64,000 nucleotides of DNA from Alphaproteobacteria bacterium. GTDB lineage: Bacteria; Pseudomonadota; Alphaproteobacteria; Rickettsiales; JABSSG01. This document shows, in pieces, positions 44,121 through 54,063 of the stretch. Position 1 is the first letter of the stretch. Every line of letters begins with the position of its first letter. The stretch is from positions 1-64,000 of the forward strand of contig JAUHXQ010000006.1 of the NCBI GenBank assembly GCA_030426905.1, in the 5' to 3' direction. The notes beneath the pieces are model-generated. The model was not told the origin of the DNA and did no database searches. It worked only from the letters and a program-made list of their open reading frames with translations. The position numbers were made by a program, and so were the translations under genes.

Positions 44121-45608
44121 CTAAATATATTTACTCTTCAGATAGTTTTTATAACACTCTGAGTCTGTATTGCGTCCTGTTGCATTGACTACCAAATCAC
44201 TAACGGAGTACAAACTACCGTTGCTATGGATATTTTCTTTAAGCCAATTTTTAACTTTTTCCATATTTCCAGATTTAATATCTTTCATAGTAGAAGGAAT
44301 ATCTTTTTTTATTTTATCAAAAAATTGTGCAGCTAATATAGATCCTACTAAATAAGTAGGGAAATAACCAAACATACCGGACGGCCAATGTATATCTTGT
44401 AAACAACCCTTAGTATCTGTATCTGGCTTAATGTTCAGAAATTTTTCCATTCCATCAGACCATGCACCAGGAAGGTCTGATATTTTTAAATTACCATCTA
44501 TGATCTCTTTCTCTAAATCAAATCTTAGAATAATGTGAGCAGGATATGTAACCTCGTCGGCATCAACTCGAATAAAAGATTTTGCCACTTTATTGAGACT
44601 ATTATAAATATTGTTAATGCTAAACTCTTTTCCAGAAACACCAAATATTTTACAGATTTGCGGTTGTATAAACTCAATAAATTCCTTGCTTCTGCCTATT
44701 TGAATCTCATATAGCAGTGATTGACTTTCATGTAAGGACATCCCTTTTGCTTCTCCAACTGGTTGATCTCTGTAATCTTCAGGTAAATTTTGTTGATATA
44801 GCGCGTGACCCGTTTCGTGTATTACTCCATTAAGTCCGCTTAAAAAGTTGTTATCTTCATAGCGGGTTGTAATTCTAGTATCATAAGTATTACCACCACA
44901 AAAAGGATGTGAGCTAGTATCTAGCCTGCCTCTAGAAAAATCAAACCCTAATTTTTTCATGCAATATAGGGAAAGTTCTCTCTGTTGCTTCTCTGTAAAT
45001 TGATTATGCTGGAAACTATGTATTTTTGTTGATTTCTGTTTATCTATCACTTTTTGTATAAATGAAGGTAAGAATTTTCGTAAATCATCGCATAGATGCT
45101 TGATTTCTTTCTCTTGTCGCTTCGGATCATACTGATCTAATAAAGCAGCATAAGGTGTAGTATTAAGATATTCGGCTTTTAGTTTTGCTGATTTTTTAGA
45201 TAAAGAAACAACTTTTTTAAAATAGGGAAGTAGCATTTTAAAATCATTATTTTTTTTTGCTTCGCTCCATACTGCTGTACATTCAGTAGTAGCTTTAGTT
45301 AATGACTCTACTAAGCTAGAATCTAATGATAATGTATTATTTCTTATCCTTCTTATTTCCTTCACATTAGCTTGCTGCCAATTATTTAAATTAGAAACAT
45401 CAACTGACTCTAGAATATCGCCAAGCTGATTCGACGATAATAATTGATGAATTATTTTCTGTAATGCTGCGGCATCTTCTGCTCTATATTTTGCTACAGC
45501 CTTAGGCATCATGGTTGCAGTATCCCAGTATAAAATACCAGTAATGTTTGCTAGGTTAGTGATTCTACGGTAAAAGTTGCAAAGTATGCTATATTTGTTT
45601 TTGTGCAT
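44121..45608 (-). CDS. M32-family carboxypeptidase (Taq/Pfu type)
   Basis: The product has 495 residues. This zinc metallocarboxypeptidase has the H-E-T-G-H form of H-E-x-x-H near residue 263, in G-V-I-H-E-T-G-H-A-L-Y. The downstream Glu ligand lies in S-L-H-E-S-Q-S near 292. The family D-P-K-R-Q-E-K-E-I, C-G-G-N-T-Y-D-T-R-I-T-T-R and H-W-P-S-G-M-F-G-Y-F-P-T-Y motifs are also present. It trims residues from peptide C-termini in the cytoplasm. Its start overlaps surf1 by 20 bp on the same strand, so it belongs to the coxC-surf1 transcript. Confidence 0.92.
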   Translation of the reverse strand: MHKNKYSILCNFYRRITNLANITGILYWDTATMMPKAVAKYRAEDAAALQKIIHQLLSSNQLGDILESVDVSNLNNWQQANVKEIRRIRNNTLSLDSSLVESLTKATTECTAVWSEAKKNNDFKMLLPYFKKVVSLSKKSAKLKAEYLNTTPYAALLDQYDPKRQEKEIKHLCDDLRKFLPSFIQKVIDKQKSTKIHSFQHNQFTEKQQRELSLYCMKKLGFDFSRGRLDTSSHPFCGGNTYDTRITTRYEDNNFLSGLNGVIHETGHALYQQNLPEDYRDQPVGEAKGMSLHESQSLLYEIQIGRSKEFIEFIQPQICKIFGVSGKEFSINNIYNSLNKVAKSFIRVDADEVTYPAHIILRFDLEKEIIDGNLKISDLPGAWSDGMEKFLNIKPDTDTKGCLQDIHWPSGMFGYFPTYLVGSILAAQFFDKIKKDIPSTMKDIKSGNMEKVKNWLKENIHSNGSLYSVSDLVVNATGRNTDSECYKNYLKSKYI

Positions 45609-46263
45609 TTGATTTTTGTGATTTCTGTGTTTTGCCAGTTATATAAAAAATTGTCAATATTATAGCAAGGGCAAACCATGTTATTGCGTAGCCTAAGTGA
45701 TTATTAATGATATTTTTGGAACCAAACTCAATTTTATGACCTAAAAGATGCCTATCTGTATGCAGAATAAACATTAAAGGATCTAGATCTATATTAGCAT
45801 ATTTTGCTATGGATTGATGATGCAAATCATACCAAGTATTATTTTCTAAATTGTTTTTATAAGTTAGGATATACTTTCTTGGTAATTCAACTGTATGCCC
45901 TGCAATAATTAAATTTTTTTCTGAGTGTGCAACTTTGGATTTCTCTTTGTTCCAACCACGATTTACTAGTATGTAACCAGAATGAGATAACTTAAACGGC
46001 GTTATAATTTCATAACCAGGAATATTTTTTCTCAGACTATAGTAGTAAATTGGCTTATGGTTAAGAAATTGTCCTTTTAAAATAATTTTTCTGTATTTTA
46101 AGGGCTTAACATCTTCAATTTTATTAATTGTTAAAGGATGTAAATTTTCTTGTTCTTTAATCTTAGAGATCAATTCTTCTTTTTGATGCCATCTGAACAT
46201 TTGCCATGAACCTAACGCTAGTAAAATAGCTATCATGAAACAAAAAAATATGTTTTTTGCCAT
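45589..46263 (-). CDS. surf1: SURF1-family cytochrome oxidase assembly protein
   Basis: This 224-residue protein has two membrane helices at residues 3-20 and about 193-212 enclosing a periplasmic domain, the SURF1 layout. Diagnostic motifs are L-G-S-W-Q-M-F-R-W near 16, the Y-Y-S-L-R segment with Y-E-I-I-T-P-F, and L-V-N-R-G-W near 98. It helps insert heme a into oxidase subunit I. The gene starts one base after the coxC stop. Confidence 0.93.
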   Translation of the reverse strand: MAKNIFFCFMIAILLALGSWQMFRWHQKEELISKIKEQENLHPLTINKIEDVKPLKYRKIILKGQFLNHKPIYYYSLRKNIPGYEIITPFKLSHSGYILVNRGWNKEKSKVAHSEKNLIIAGHTVELPRKYILTYKNNLENNTWYDLHHQSIAKYANIDLDPLMFILHTDRHLLGHKIEFGSKNIINNHLGYAITWFALAIILTIFYITGKTQKSQKSNAQKQI

Positions 46264-47091
46264 TTAACTTCCCCATACATAAACAAAAGTGAATAAAAAA
46301 AGCCAAACTACATCTACAAAATGCCAATACCATGCAGCAAATTCAAAACCTAGATGCCCTCTATGTTTTGCGAAATGTCCAGTACGTGCTCTGATAAAGC
46401 AAACAAATAAAAAGATAGTTCCTACGATAACATGAAAACCATGGAAACCTGTGGCCATATAAAAATTAGATGCATATATACCGTCTTCCCACTTAAACTC
46501 AGCATGGTAATATTCATAAGCTTGTAATGCAGTAAAGCAAACTCCTAAAATTACCGTAACTGCCAAAGCTGTTACTAAATCTTTTTGTTTGTTTTCAATA
46601 ATAGAATAATGTGCCCAGGTAACAGTAGTGCCGGAGAGTAGTAATATTAAAGTATTTAAAAATGGAATATTCCAAGGATCAAGAGTCTTAATACCAGCAG
46701 GGGGCCATTGTCCTTTTGCTACAGGCCATACTTCACCGTTAAGTATGGCAACAGGATCAATGCTTGCTTTGAAAAAAGAACTGAAAAATACAGCAAAAAA
46801 CATAATTTCGGAAACTATAAATAATAGCATTCCAATACTAAGCCCTTTGCGCACTACGTGATTATGCGCATTGTCTTTTCTACCTTCGTTTATAACGTCG
46901 CGCCACCAAACATAAAAAGTAAGCAATGTCATAACTGCGCCTGAGGCTAAAACTAATATGGAATAAGAATATTGATGCATGATCATTATTATGCCAATAG
47001 TCAGGATTAAACTTGAAAATGACATTATTAAGGGCCAGGGGCTTGGCTTTACTAAATGGTAAGGATGCATAACCTTCTCATATTTTGACAT
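46264..47091 (-). CDS. coxC: cytochrome c oxidase subunit III
   Basis: The product has 275 residues. I chose ATG 47091 because GGAGAGAA lies upstream and the protein then begins like other subunits III (M-H-P-Y-H-L-V-K-P-S-P-W-P). Seven helices are present, with W-W-R-D-V near 62, W-P-P-A-G-I near 130, H-G-F-H-V near 212 and the final W-H-F-V-D-V-V-W-L-F. It is part of the aa3 oxidase of aerobic respiration. Subunits I and II must lie elsewhere. surf1 and the M32 peptidase follow. Confidence 0.95.
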   Translation of the reverse strand: MSKYEKVMHPYHLVKPSPWPLIMSFSSLILTIGIIMIMHQYSYSILVLASGAVMTLLTFYVWWRDVINEGRKDNAHNHVVRKGLSIGMLLFIVSEIMFFAVFFSSFFKASIDPVAILNGEVWPVAKGQWPPAGIKTLDPWNIPFLNTLILLLSGTTVTWAHYSIIENKQKDLVTALAVTVILGVCFTALQAYEYYHAEFKWEDGIYASNFYMATGFHGFHVIVGTIFLFVCFIRARTGHFAKHRGHLGFEFAAWYWHFVDVVWLFLFTFVYVWGS

Positions 47092-47206
47092 GAGATTCTC
47101 TCCATTAACGCAATTAATTGGTATTTTCATTCGTCAATACTATGTTATAATACATTTTACACTTTTGTCCATAAGGCTAATAATATAAAATTCATAGGAT
47201 TATATA

Positions 47207-48415
47207 ATGCATCATTCCCATTTTAATAAAAAACAAAATATTGCTTTAATTATCTCTTTATTTTTGGGGGTAGCCCTAGGTATGATGCAGAACGATACTA
47301 TAAACATAATTGCATCGTATTTTATCGAGGCTTTTGTAAATCTTTTGAAATTTATAAGCTTACCAATAATATTTTTATCTATAAATGCAGCTATCTCTAA
47401 ACTGCAAGATGAAAATGCTTTTAAAAATATCTTAGGTAGAACAATAAAGTATACTTTATCTACTACATTGATTGCTGCTTTTATAGCGATGATAATTTAT
47501 CAAATTCTTAGCCCTGCGCGTAACGCTGTGACCACTGCAGTAGTGCATGATAGTAATTTAACTAATATAGGAAAGTATATTATTAATATAATTCCTTCAA
47601 ACATAGTTACTATTTTTGCAGAAAATAATGTTATGGCAATCACGGCTGCTGCTCTTTTAATAGGCTTATGCTCTTTGTTTCTAGAGGAAAAACAAAGAGA
47701 AATAGTGCATCAAACTTTTGACGGGTTTTTTGCTCTTTTTATGAAAGTAGCAAAGTTTGTAATAGAATTAATACCTTTTGTTTTATGGGCATTTATTACT
47801 ATTTTTGTAAAGGATATTAAGTCTGGATTTGCAGTAGAGACATTGCTTTATTATATATTAGCAATTACTCTAGCAAACTTCATTCAGGCAATTGTTGTAT
47901 TGCCTTTATTCCTTAAAACAAAAGGCATTTCTCCTTTGGCAACTGTAAAAGGAATGGCGCCTGCTTTAGTAACAGCTTTTTTCTCTAAATCTTCAAGCGC
48001 TACTATGCCCTCGACTCTACATTGTGTTGAAAATAATTTAAAAGTTAATCCTAAAATATCGTCTATTACCATTCCTCTTTGTACTACTATTAATATGAAT
48101 GCATGTGCAGCTTTTATTTATATTACAGTTTTATTTGTTGCGCAAAGTAATGGTATGGTGTTTGCTACAGCTGATTATATCACCTGGATATTTCTTGCAA
48201 CTCTAGCTGCAATAGGCAATGCAGGAGTGCCTATGGGATGTTTCTTTATGGCATCTGCATATCTTGCAAGTATGGGGGTTTCTACTTATTTAATGGGAGT
48301 TATTTTGCCCTTTTATGCTATATTGGATATGTTTGAAACATCAATTAATGTTTGGTCTGATGCTTGCGTCACTACTGTAATTAATAGGGATGATAAAATA
48401 AGACAAATGGCATAA
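47207..48415 (+). CDS. dicarboxylate/amino acid:cation symporter (DAACS family)
   Basis: The product has 402 residues and about eight to ten hydrophobic segments. The family signatures are clear: A-F-F-S-K-S-S-S-A-T-M-P-S-T (serine-rich loop HP1) near residue 265, M-N-A-C-A-A near 298 for the N-M-D-G-T region, and the G-N-A-G-V-P-M-G-C loop (HP2) near 342. It imports glutamate, aspartate or C4 dicarboxylates with sodium or protons. The usual N-M-D-G-T reads N-M-N-A-C, so substrate preference may differ. Confidence 0.88.
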   Translation: MHHSHFNKKQNIALIISLFLGVALGMMQNDTINIIASYFIEAFVNLLKFISLPIIFLSINAAISKLQDENAFKNILGRTIKYTLSTTLIAAFIAMIIYQILSPARNAVTTAVVHDSNLTNIGKYIINIIPSNIVTIFAENNVMAITAAALLIGLCSLFLEEKQREIVHQTFDGFFALFMKVAKFVIELIPFVLWAFITIFVKDIKSGFAVETLLYYILAITLANFIQAIVVLPLFLKTKGISPLATVKGMAPALVTAFFSKSSSATMPSTLHCVENNLKVNPKISSITIPLCTTINMNACAAFIYITVLFVAQSNGMVFATADYITWIFLATLAAIGNAGVPMGCFFMASAYLASMGVSTYLMGVILPFYAILDMFETSINVWSDACVTTVINRDDKIRQMA

Positions 48416-48485
48416 TTAAAATTTTGTTTTGTATTTTTGATCAAATTATAATATAATTATCCTTTATTAATACTTTTTGTAGTAG

Positions 48486-48821
48486 ATGATATTATTTCGT
48501 AAATTTCTGCTTTTTACTTTTTCTAGTATAATCATAACTTTAGCATATGCAAAATTAGAAGAATATGAAATTAAAATAATTAATCATAAATTCGTTCCTG
48601 AAACTATATATGCGTCTGCTGGCAGTGCTATAAAGTTAAGAATTATCAATACTGATCCAACTGTGGAGGAGTTCGAAAGTTTTGATCTTAAAAGAGAAAA
48701 AATTGTACCTGGTAATGGCGGAAAGATTGTGGTAAAGGTGGGACCATTGAAGCCTGGCACATATAGCTTTTTTGGCGAATTCAATCAAGCTACTGCTCAA
48801 GGTAAAATAATTGTAAATTAG
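48486..48821 (+). CDS. cupredoxin-like periplasmic protein paired with FTR1
   Basis: This 111-residue protein has a signal peptide (cleavage near A-Y-A, residue 22) followed by a Cupredoxin_1 domain. The order is I-K-I-I-N-H-K-F-V-P, the P-x-E-E-F-E-S-F-D-L segment and a final G-T-Y-S-F-F-G-E-F-N-Q-A-T-A-Q-G strand. In FTR1-linked homologues that last motif usually has His after E-F; here it is Asn, and no Cys or Met ligand is seen. It probably binds iron or copper for the permease that starts 10 bp downstream. The metal is inferred from context. Confidence 0.8.
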   Translation: MILFRKFLLFTFSSIIITLAYAKLEEYEIKIINHKFVPETIYASAGSAIKLRIINTDPTVEEFESFDLKREKIVPGNGGKIVVKVGPLKPGTYSFFGEFNQATAQGKIIVN

Positions 48822-48831
48822 AGTATAAGTC

Positions 48832-49647
48832 GTGTTTAAAATATTTATAATAATATTTAGGGAAATTCTTGAAACAGCAATTATTCTTGGACTTATTGCT
48901 GCAGCAACTAAAAATATACCTGGGCGTACTAAGTATATTGTAACTGGTGTAATTATTGGAATTATTGGCGCTATAATAGTAGCATTTTCTACTAATGCTA
49001 TTTCAGAGCTGTTTGATGGTTATGGACAGGAAATAGTTAATGCAGGAATTCTCTTGTTGGCATCTTTGACCATTATATGGACGGTAATTTGGATGAATTA
49101 TAACAAGAATAAAATTACAGCAAAACTAAAAAGTAATACTGCTCTGATCTTGGAAAAAAAACTTCCACTAACTTCGCTGATAATTATTACTGCGTCATCA
49201 GTTTTTAGGGAGGGGTCTGAGATTGTTCTATTTTCTTATGGAATTATAGTTTCAACTAATGACTCTATTTTGTCATTAATATTAGGAGCAGTGGCAGGAT
49301 TTATAGTGGCATCTTTTATCGGTGCTGGAGTTTATGCTAGTATTACTCGTATTTTAGGAAAATATTTATTTAAAATTACAGCACTTATGTTATCGCTTAT
49401 TGCTGCAGGAATGGCGGCGCAAGCAGCTAATTTTTTAAGTGCAACTGATGTGATAACTATATATACCGAGCCTCTTTGGGATAGTTCTATGCTGTTATCG
49501 CAGAATAGTGTTATGGGTAAAATATTGAATGTACTAATTGGTTATACTGAAAATCCTTCGGCTATAGAGCTTACATTTTATATAGGTACTTTGTTGTTAA
49601 TATTTATTTTAACTCCTAATAAGAATTATCAGAAAATTCGCCACTAA
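48832..49647 (+). CDS. FTR1-family iron permease
   Basis: This 271-residue membrane protein has seven hydrophobic helices. The two R-E-x-x-E iron-binding motifs are present: R-E-I-L-E near residue 9 and R-E-G-S-E near 126. The start is GTG at 48832, giving the usual short N-terminus before helix 1. It imports iron across the inner membrane. With the cupredoxin-like gene just upstream it forms a compact two-gene iron uptake unit, as seen in many bacteria with FTR1-type systems. Confidence 0.9.
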   Translation: MFKIFIIIFREILETAIILGLIAAATKNIPGRTKYIVTGVIIGIIGAIIVAFSTNAISELFDGYGQEIVNAGILLLASLTIIWTVIWMNYNKNKITAKLKSNTALILEKKLPLTSLIIITASSVFREGSEIVLFSYGIIVSTNDSILSLILGAVAGFIVASFIGAGVYASITRILGKYLFKITALMLSLIAAGMAAQAANFLSATDVITIYTEPLWDSSMLLSQNSVMGKILNVLIGYTENPSAIELTFYIGTLLLIFILTPNKNYQKIRH

Positions 49648-49678
49648 TAAAAAAAGAAAATTTCTCTTTGAGAATTGA

Positions 49679-49861
49679 CGTAACATAGTATTTCGCAAGA
49701 AAAATAGTACTGTACGAGTTGGAAATAAAAGAGATGTTGATAAAAAACCACTGTGCGAATTGCAAAATTTTGAGTGGGACTATTTAAAAAAACTTACAAA
49801 GGATTTTTGGACCTATAATGAGAATGGTATGAAATACCTTAGAAAAAATAAAAGCTTGTAG
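49679..49861 (+). pseudogene. possible gene remnant
   Basis: A 60-codon open stretch between stops reads like real protein (N-F-E-W-D-Y-L-K-K-L-T-K-D-F-W-T-Y-N-E-N) but has no start codon near its beginning and no ribosome site. It lies in the 283-bp gap between the iron permease and the next gene. It is probably the tail of a decayed gene; the family is unknown. Confidence 0.35.
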
Positions 49862-49930
49862 TCCGCATATATTCTCAGCCATGGCTTGAGCGAGCCGGAA
49901 TTTTATACGGCAAACTTTGAGTGTAGTATC

Positions 49931-50554
49931 TCATATTCCTCTTTTTATCTCTGTGTTTTTAGATCTTTTTACATTAGTAGGAGAAATTTTTTCGCTTTTT
50001 GTTTTGCTTTGGTCTACTGATAATTTTTTACCTTGTTCAATAAATTCTTGTACATACTTTCTTGCGATTTCTGGAGTTAACTTTAACTCATGATGAGGTG
50101 CTTTTGCTGCCTGTTTTTGCTTGTAAAGGTTATTTAAGGTTAATTTAATAAATTCTTCTTTTATTCTCTTTTGCTCCTCAGGTGTCATCACATTATATTT
50201 ATCTTTAATAATTCCACTTTTTCTAGCGCTTTTACTGAAAGTAGAAATCATATTTTGACTAAGAATCTTAATTGTTGCAGCTTTATCTTCCGAGAGTTCC
50301 ATGTTGCGCAGGATCTTGATAATAGTAGATATTTCAATATATATTGCTTCTTTTTGGTCTTGTGGAAGTGAAGCAAAGTCTATGAAATCCTCTTCTCTAC
50401 CAGAAAAAAATTGTACTATATCTTCAAATAATGCGATAATATCTGCTTCTAAATCTTGAGACTCATGTTCTTTGCATAAATCCTGAATAATAGAGTCTAT
50501 AGTTTGATGTATTTTAGGATCATCAGTAAAATCTAATAAATTCTTTTTTTCCAT
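49931..50554 (-). CDS. unknown helical protein
   Basis: The product has 207 residues with no recognised family. It is acidic and helical over residues 1-110 (D-D-P-K-I-H-Q-T-I-D-S-I-I-Q-D-L, then E-A-D-I-I-A-L-F-E-D-I-V), with an M-T-P-E-E-Q-K-R-I segment near 123 and a very basic tail after 175. It has no signal peptide or membrane helix. It sits just downstream of ssb on the same strand (28 bp), so it may share its transcript. Confidence 0.55.
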   Translation of the reverse strand: MEKKNLLDFTDDPKIHQTIDSIIQDLCKEHESQDLEADIIALFEDIVQFFSGREEDFIDFASLPQDQKEAIYIEISTIIKILRNMELSEDKAATIKILSQNMISTFSKSARKSGIIKDKYNVMTPEEQKRIKEEFIKLTLNNLYKQKQAAKAPHHELKLTPEIARKYVQEFIEQGKKLSVDQSKTKSEKISPTNVKRSKNTEIKRGI

Positions 50555-50582
50555 GATGTGCTACTAACAACACTAAGAATTG

Positions 50583-51026
50583 CTATGTTTTATCATCAAA
50601 CTCTGTTTCTAGAAAATCAATATTTTCACTTTCATCTCTTCGATGACTAGTTGCGTCAGAAGATGAAGTATGAGCTTTATTATCGAGAACAAAAAGATTG
50701 GAGCTAAAACCTTGTAATACTATTTCGGTGGTGTATTTCTCTTGCTTGTTGCTGTCAAGCCACTTTCTGGTTTGCAGTGATCCCTCTACGTACAATTTTG
50801 TACCTTTTGCGACATAATTTTTGATGATTTTAATTAATCCATCTGAAAAAATTACAATTCTATGCCACTCTGTTTTTTCTTTTCTTTCCTTTGTTGCCTT
50901 GTCACGCCAGGAATCAGAGGTTGCTAATATTATATTTGCAATTTCTTTTCCATCCTGGGTTGTTCTGATTTCGGGTTCTTTTCCTACATTACCAATAAGC
51001 TGAACTTTATTTAAATTTCCTACCAT
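50583..51026 (-). CDS. ssb: single-stranded DNA-binding protein
   Basis: The product has 147 residues. I chose ATG 51026 because of the AAGGATAAG site just upstream and the standard opening (N-K-V-Q-L-I-G-N-V-G-K-E-P-E-I-R). The OB fold is intact, with W-H-R-I-V-I-F near 57, Y-V-A-K-G-T-K-L-Y-V-E-G near 75 and Q-T-R-K-W near 90. The C-terminal tail is short and ends E-T-E-F-D-D-K-T. The D-D-D-I-P-F-type tip that recruits partner proteins in most bacteria is missing. Confidence 0.93.
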   Translation of the reverse strand: MVGNLNKVQLIGNVGKEPEIRTTQDGKEIANIILATSDSWRDKATKERKEKTEWHRIVIFSDGLIKIIKNYVAKGTKLYVEGSLQTRKWLDSNKQEKYTTEIVLQGFSSNLFVLDNKAHTSSSDATSHRRDESENIDFLETEFDDKT

Positions 51027-51127
51027 TATCTTATCCTTGCTTAAAATTAATTTACACTGCACCAAATAAGTAATATAATATCCCAAAAATAAATTTTTTC
51101 AAACTTAAAACTCAGAACAGATAATAA

Positions 51128-54016
51128 ATGCAAGATTCAATTAAGATCAGTGGTGCAAGGGAGCATAACTTAAAAAATATTAGCGTCGATATTCCAAAAA
51201 ATAAACTAGTGGTTGTTACAGGTCTTAGTGGTTCTGGTAAATCATCTCTAGCTTTTGATACATTATATGCAGAAGGTCATAGAAGATATGTTGAAAGCCT
51301 TTCTGCATATGCAAGGCAGTTTTTGCATATGCAAGGAAAACCTGATGTTGAATCTATTAGCGGCTTATCTCCTGCAATTGCCATAGACCAAAAAACTGCT
51401 TCTAAAAATCCGAGGTCAACAGTTGGAACTATAACAGAAATATATGACTATCTCAGATTGCTTTACGCTAGAATTGGCGTGCCTTTTTCTCCTACTACCG
51501 GAAAGCCAATAGAAAAACAATCTGCTTCCCAGATAGTAGCAAAAATACAAAATTTAGATAATGGTACGAAAATATATGTGTTAGCACCTATAGTAAAAGG
51601 AGCAAAAGGCGAGCATACTAAAGAAATAACTAAGTTTTCTAGGCAAGGCTTCCAAAGAATAAAGATTGATGACTTGATATATAATTTTGATGAGTTACCA
51701 ACATTAGAAAAAAATAAAAGACACAATATTGATCTTGTAATTGATAGATTGGTAATTAATAACGAAGAAGATAATAGACTTGCAGAAAGTATTGAGACAG
51801 CATTACAATTTGGCGGTGGAGTAGTAAAAATAGAAGTATTAAATACAGACGACGCAAAAGACAATACTATATTGATTTTTTCTGAAAGATTTGCTTGTCC
51901 AGTATCAAATTTCCAAATTGAAGAAATAGAACCTAGAAGCTTTTCATTTAATAGCCCATTTGGTGCGTGTCCAAATTGCGAAGGATTGGGGACAAAGTAC
52001 CATTTTGATAAAAATCTAGTCATACCTAACCCTGAACTATCTCTAAACGAAGGAGCTATAGCTCCGTGGCAGTTCAGTAAAACTAGATTTCAACTGGACT
52101 TATTGAAGGCTTTGAGTGAAAAATATAAATTTAATTTGGATTGGCCATTTAAAAAATTACCTCAAGATGTACAAAACATCATTCTTTATGGCACTGGAGA
52201 AGAGGAGGTTACAGTCAAATATGTTGACGGGTTATATAGCAAAACTGTTAGCAAAAAGTTTGAAGGGGTTATTCCTGGTCTTGAGGATAAAATCAAAGAT
52301 TTGTCTGCAGTTAGACATAACGAGCATTTGCATAAATTCCAATCAGTGATAGCCTGTGATGCATGCGAAGGTTATAGATTAAAAAAAGAGTCTTTATGTG
52401 TCAAAATTAATAAAAAACATATCGGTGAAATTTGTGCGTATCCAATCAAAGATTTATTATGCTGGTTTCAAGATCTTCCAAAACATTTAACTGATACTCA
52501 AAATGATATTGCAGTAAAAATTATCAAAGAAGTTACTAGTAGGTTGCAGTTTTTAGTTAATGTCGGCTTAGATTACCTAACTCTTTCGCGAAATGCTGGA
52601 ACATTATCTGGCGGTGAGAATCAACGAATTAGGCTTGCATCGCAAATAGGTTCAGGACTGAGTGGAGTTTTATATGTATTAGATGAACCATCCATAGGAT
52701 TGCATCAATGCGACAATGAAAAGCTTATACGTAGCTTAGTTAACCTTAGCAAAATAGGAAATACTGTCGTAGTAGTAGAGCATGATGAAGAGACAATGCT
52801 GGCTGCTGATTATATTATAGATATTGGTCCTGGAGCTGGAATACATGGTGGGCAATTAATTGCTCAAGGGACAACCAGCGACATTATGGCAGCAAAAAAT
52901 AGTATTACTGGGCAATATCTTAGTGGCAGAAAGTATATTCCTGTGCCTAAAAGCTTTAGGAAGGGCCATAAAGATAAGTATCTGCAGTTACATGGAGCAA
53001 GGCTAAATAACTTACAAAATGTTAACATTAGCATACCTTTAGGTACGTTTTCCTGTATTACTGGTGTATCTGGTAGTGGAAAATCCAGCCTAATTATTCA
53101 TACTTTATATAAAGCCATAATGCATAAGCTAGGCTATAACTCTGATATTTCTTTGTTGCACTATGACAAAATTTCGGGTACCGAGTTTATGGATAAAGTA
53201 ATAGACATTAATCAATCTCCGATAGGTAGAACACCTCGCTCTAACCCTGCTACTTATACTGGTGTCTTTAACCCAATTAGAGAGTGGTTTGCTGGATTAC
53301 CAAAAGCAAAAGAAAGAGGATATAAAGCGTCTCGTTTTTCATTTAATGTTAAAGGAGGAAGATGCGAAACTTGTCAAGGAGATGGCGTAATTAAAATAGA
53401 AATGCATTTTTTACCAGATATTTATATAGAATGCGAGGAATGCAAAGGAAGAAGATATAATAAGGAGACATTAGAAGTAAGATACAAAGATAAATCTATA
53501 TCAGACGTTTTGAATATGACTGTAGATGATGCATGTGAATTTTTTATTACTATTCCAGCAATTAAAGAAAAGCTAGTTGCATTGCAAGATGTAGGACTTG
53601 GCTATATCAAAATAGGGCAATCAGCTACTACATTATCTGGTGGGGAAGCTCAGCGAGTAAAGCTGGCGAAGGAGCTTTCTCGTCGTTCTACAGGCAAAAC
53701 TTTGTACATTCTTGATGAACCCACAACAGGCTTGCATATTGATGATATTAACAAGTTACTTAAAGTATTACATCAGCTAGTGGATATGGGGAATACAGTA
53801 GTAGTAATTGAGCATAATATGGACGTAATCAAGACTGCAGATTATATTTTAGATGTGGGTCCTGGAGGTGGTAATAAAGGCGGGAAAATAGTTGCAACAG
53901 GTACGCCATTTGAAATAGCTAAAAATAAAGATAGCGTTACTGGGAAATATTTAAAAGATTATTTGTTTAGAGTCATTCCTTCGACAAATGAGGAAACGGT
54001 AACTTGCGTTGAATGA
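51128..54016 (+). CDS. uvrA: excinuclease ABC subunit A
   Basis: This 962-residue damage-recognition ATPase of nucleotide excision repair has two ABC modules: Walker [10 protein letters not shown] near residue 32 and G-V-S-G-S-G-K-S-S near 648. Signatures are L-S-G-G-E-N-Q-R and L-S-G-G-E-A-Q-R, with Walker [10 protein letters not shown] and L-D-E-P-T-T-G-L-H. The zinc modules appear as C-x2-C pairs, including [16 protein letters not shown] and C-E-T-C-Q-G-D-G with C-E-E-C-K-G-R-R. Complete and of normal length. Confidence 0.97.
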   Translation: MQDSIKISGAREHNLKNISVDIPKNKLVVVTGLSGSGKSSLAFDTLYAEGHRRYVESLSAYARQFLHMQGKPDVESISGLSPAIAIDQKTASKNPRSTVGTITEIYDYLRLLYARIGVPFSPTTGKPIEKQSASQIVAKIQNLDNGTKIYVLAPIVKGAKGEHTKEITKFSRQGFQRIKIDDLIYNFDELPTLEKNKRHNIDLVIDRLVINNEEDNRLAESIETALQFGGGVVKIEVLNTDDAKDNTILIFSERFACPVSNFQIEEIEPRSFSFNSPFGACPNCEGLGTKYHFDKNLVIPNPELSLNEGAIAPWQFSKTRFQLDLLKALSEKYKFNLDWPFKKLPQDVQNIILYGTGEEEVTVKYVDGLYSKTVSKKFEGVIPGLEDKIKDLSAVRHNEHLHKFQSVIACDACEGYRLKKESLCVKINKKHIGEICAYPIKDLLCWFQDLPKHLTDTQNDIAVKIIKEVTSRLQFLVNVGLDYLTLSRNAGTLSGGENQRIRLASQIGSGLSGVLYVLDEPSIGLHQCDNEKLIRSLVNLSKIGNTVVVVEHDEETMLAADYIIDIGPGAGIHGGQLIAQGTTSDIMAAKNSITGQYLSGRKYIPVPKSFRKGHKDKYLQLHGARLNNLQNVNISIPLGTFSCITGVSGSGKSSLIIHTLYKAIMHKLGYNSDISLLHYDKISGTEFMDKVIDINQSPIGRTPRSNPATYTGVFNPIREWFAGLPKAKERGYKASRFSFNVKGGRCETCQGDGVIKIEMHFLPDIYIECEECKGRRYNKETLEVRYKDKSISDVLNMTVDDACEFFITIPAIKEKLVALQDVGLGYIKIGQSATTLSGGEAQRVKLAKELSRRSTGKTLYILDEPTTGLHIDDINKLLKVLHQLVDMGNTVVVIEHNMDVIKTADYILDVGPGGGNKGGKIVATGTPFEIAKNKDSVTGKYLKDYLFRVIPSTNEETVTCVE

Positions 54017-54063
54017 AATTAGCAAGTAAGCTAACTTTGGCTCGTTAATAATTAGGGTTGTGT

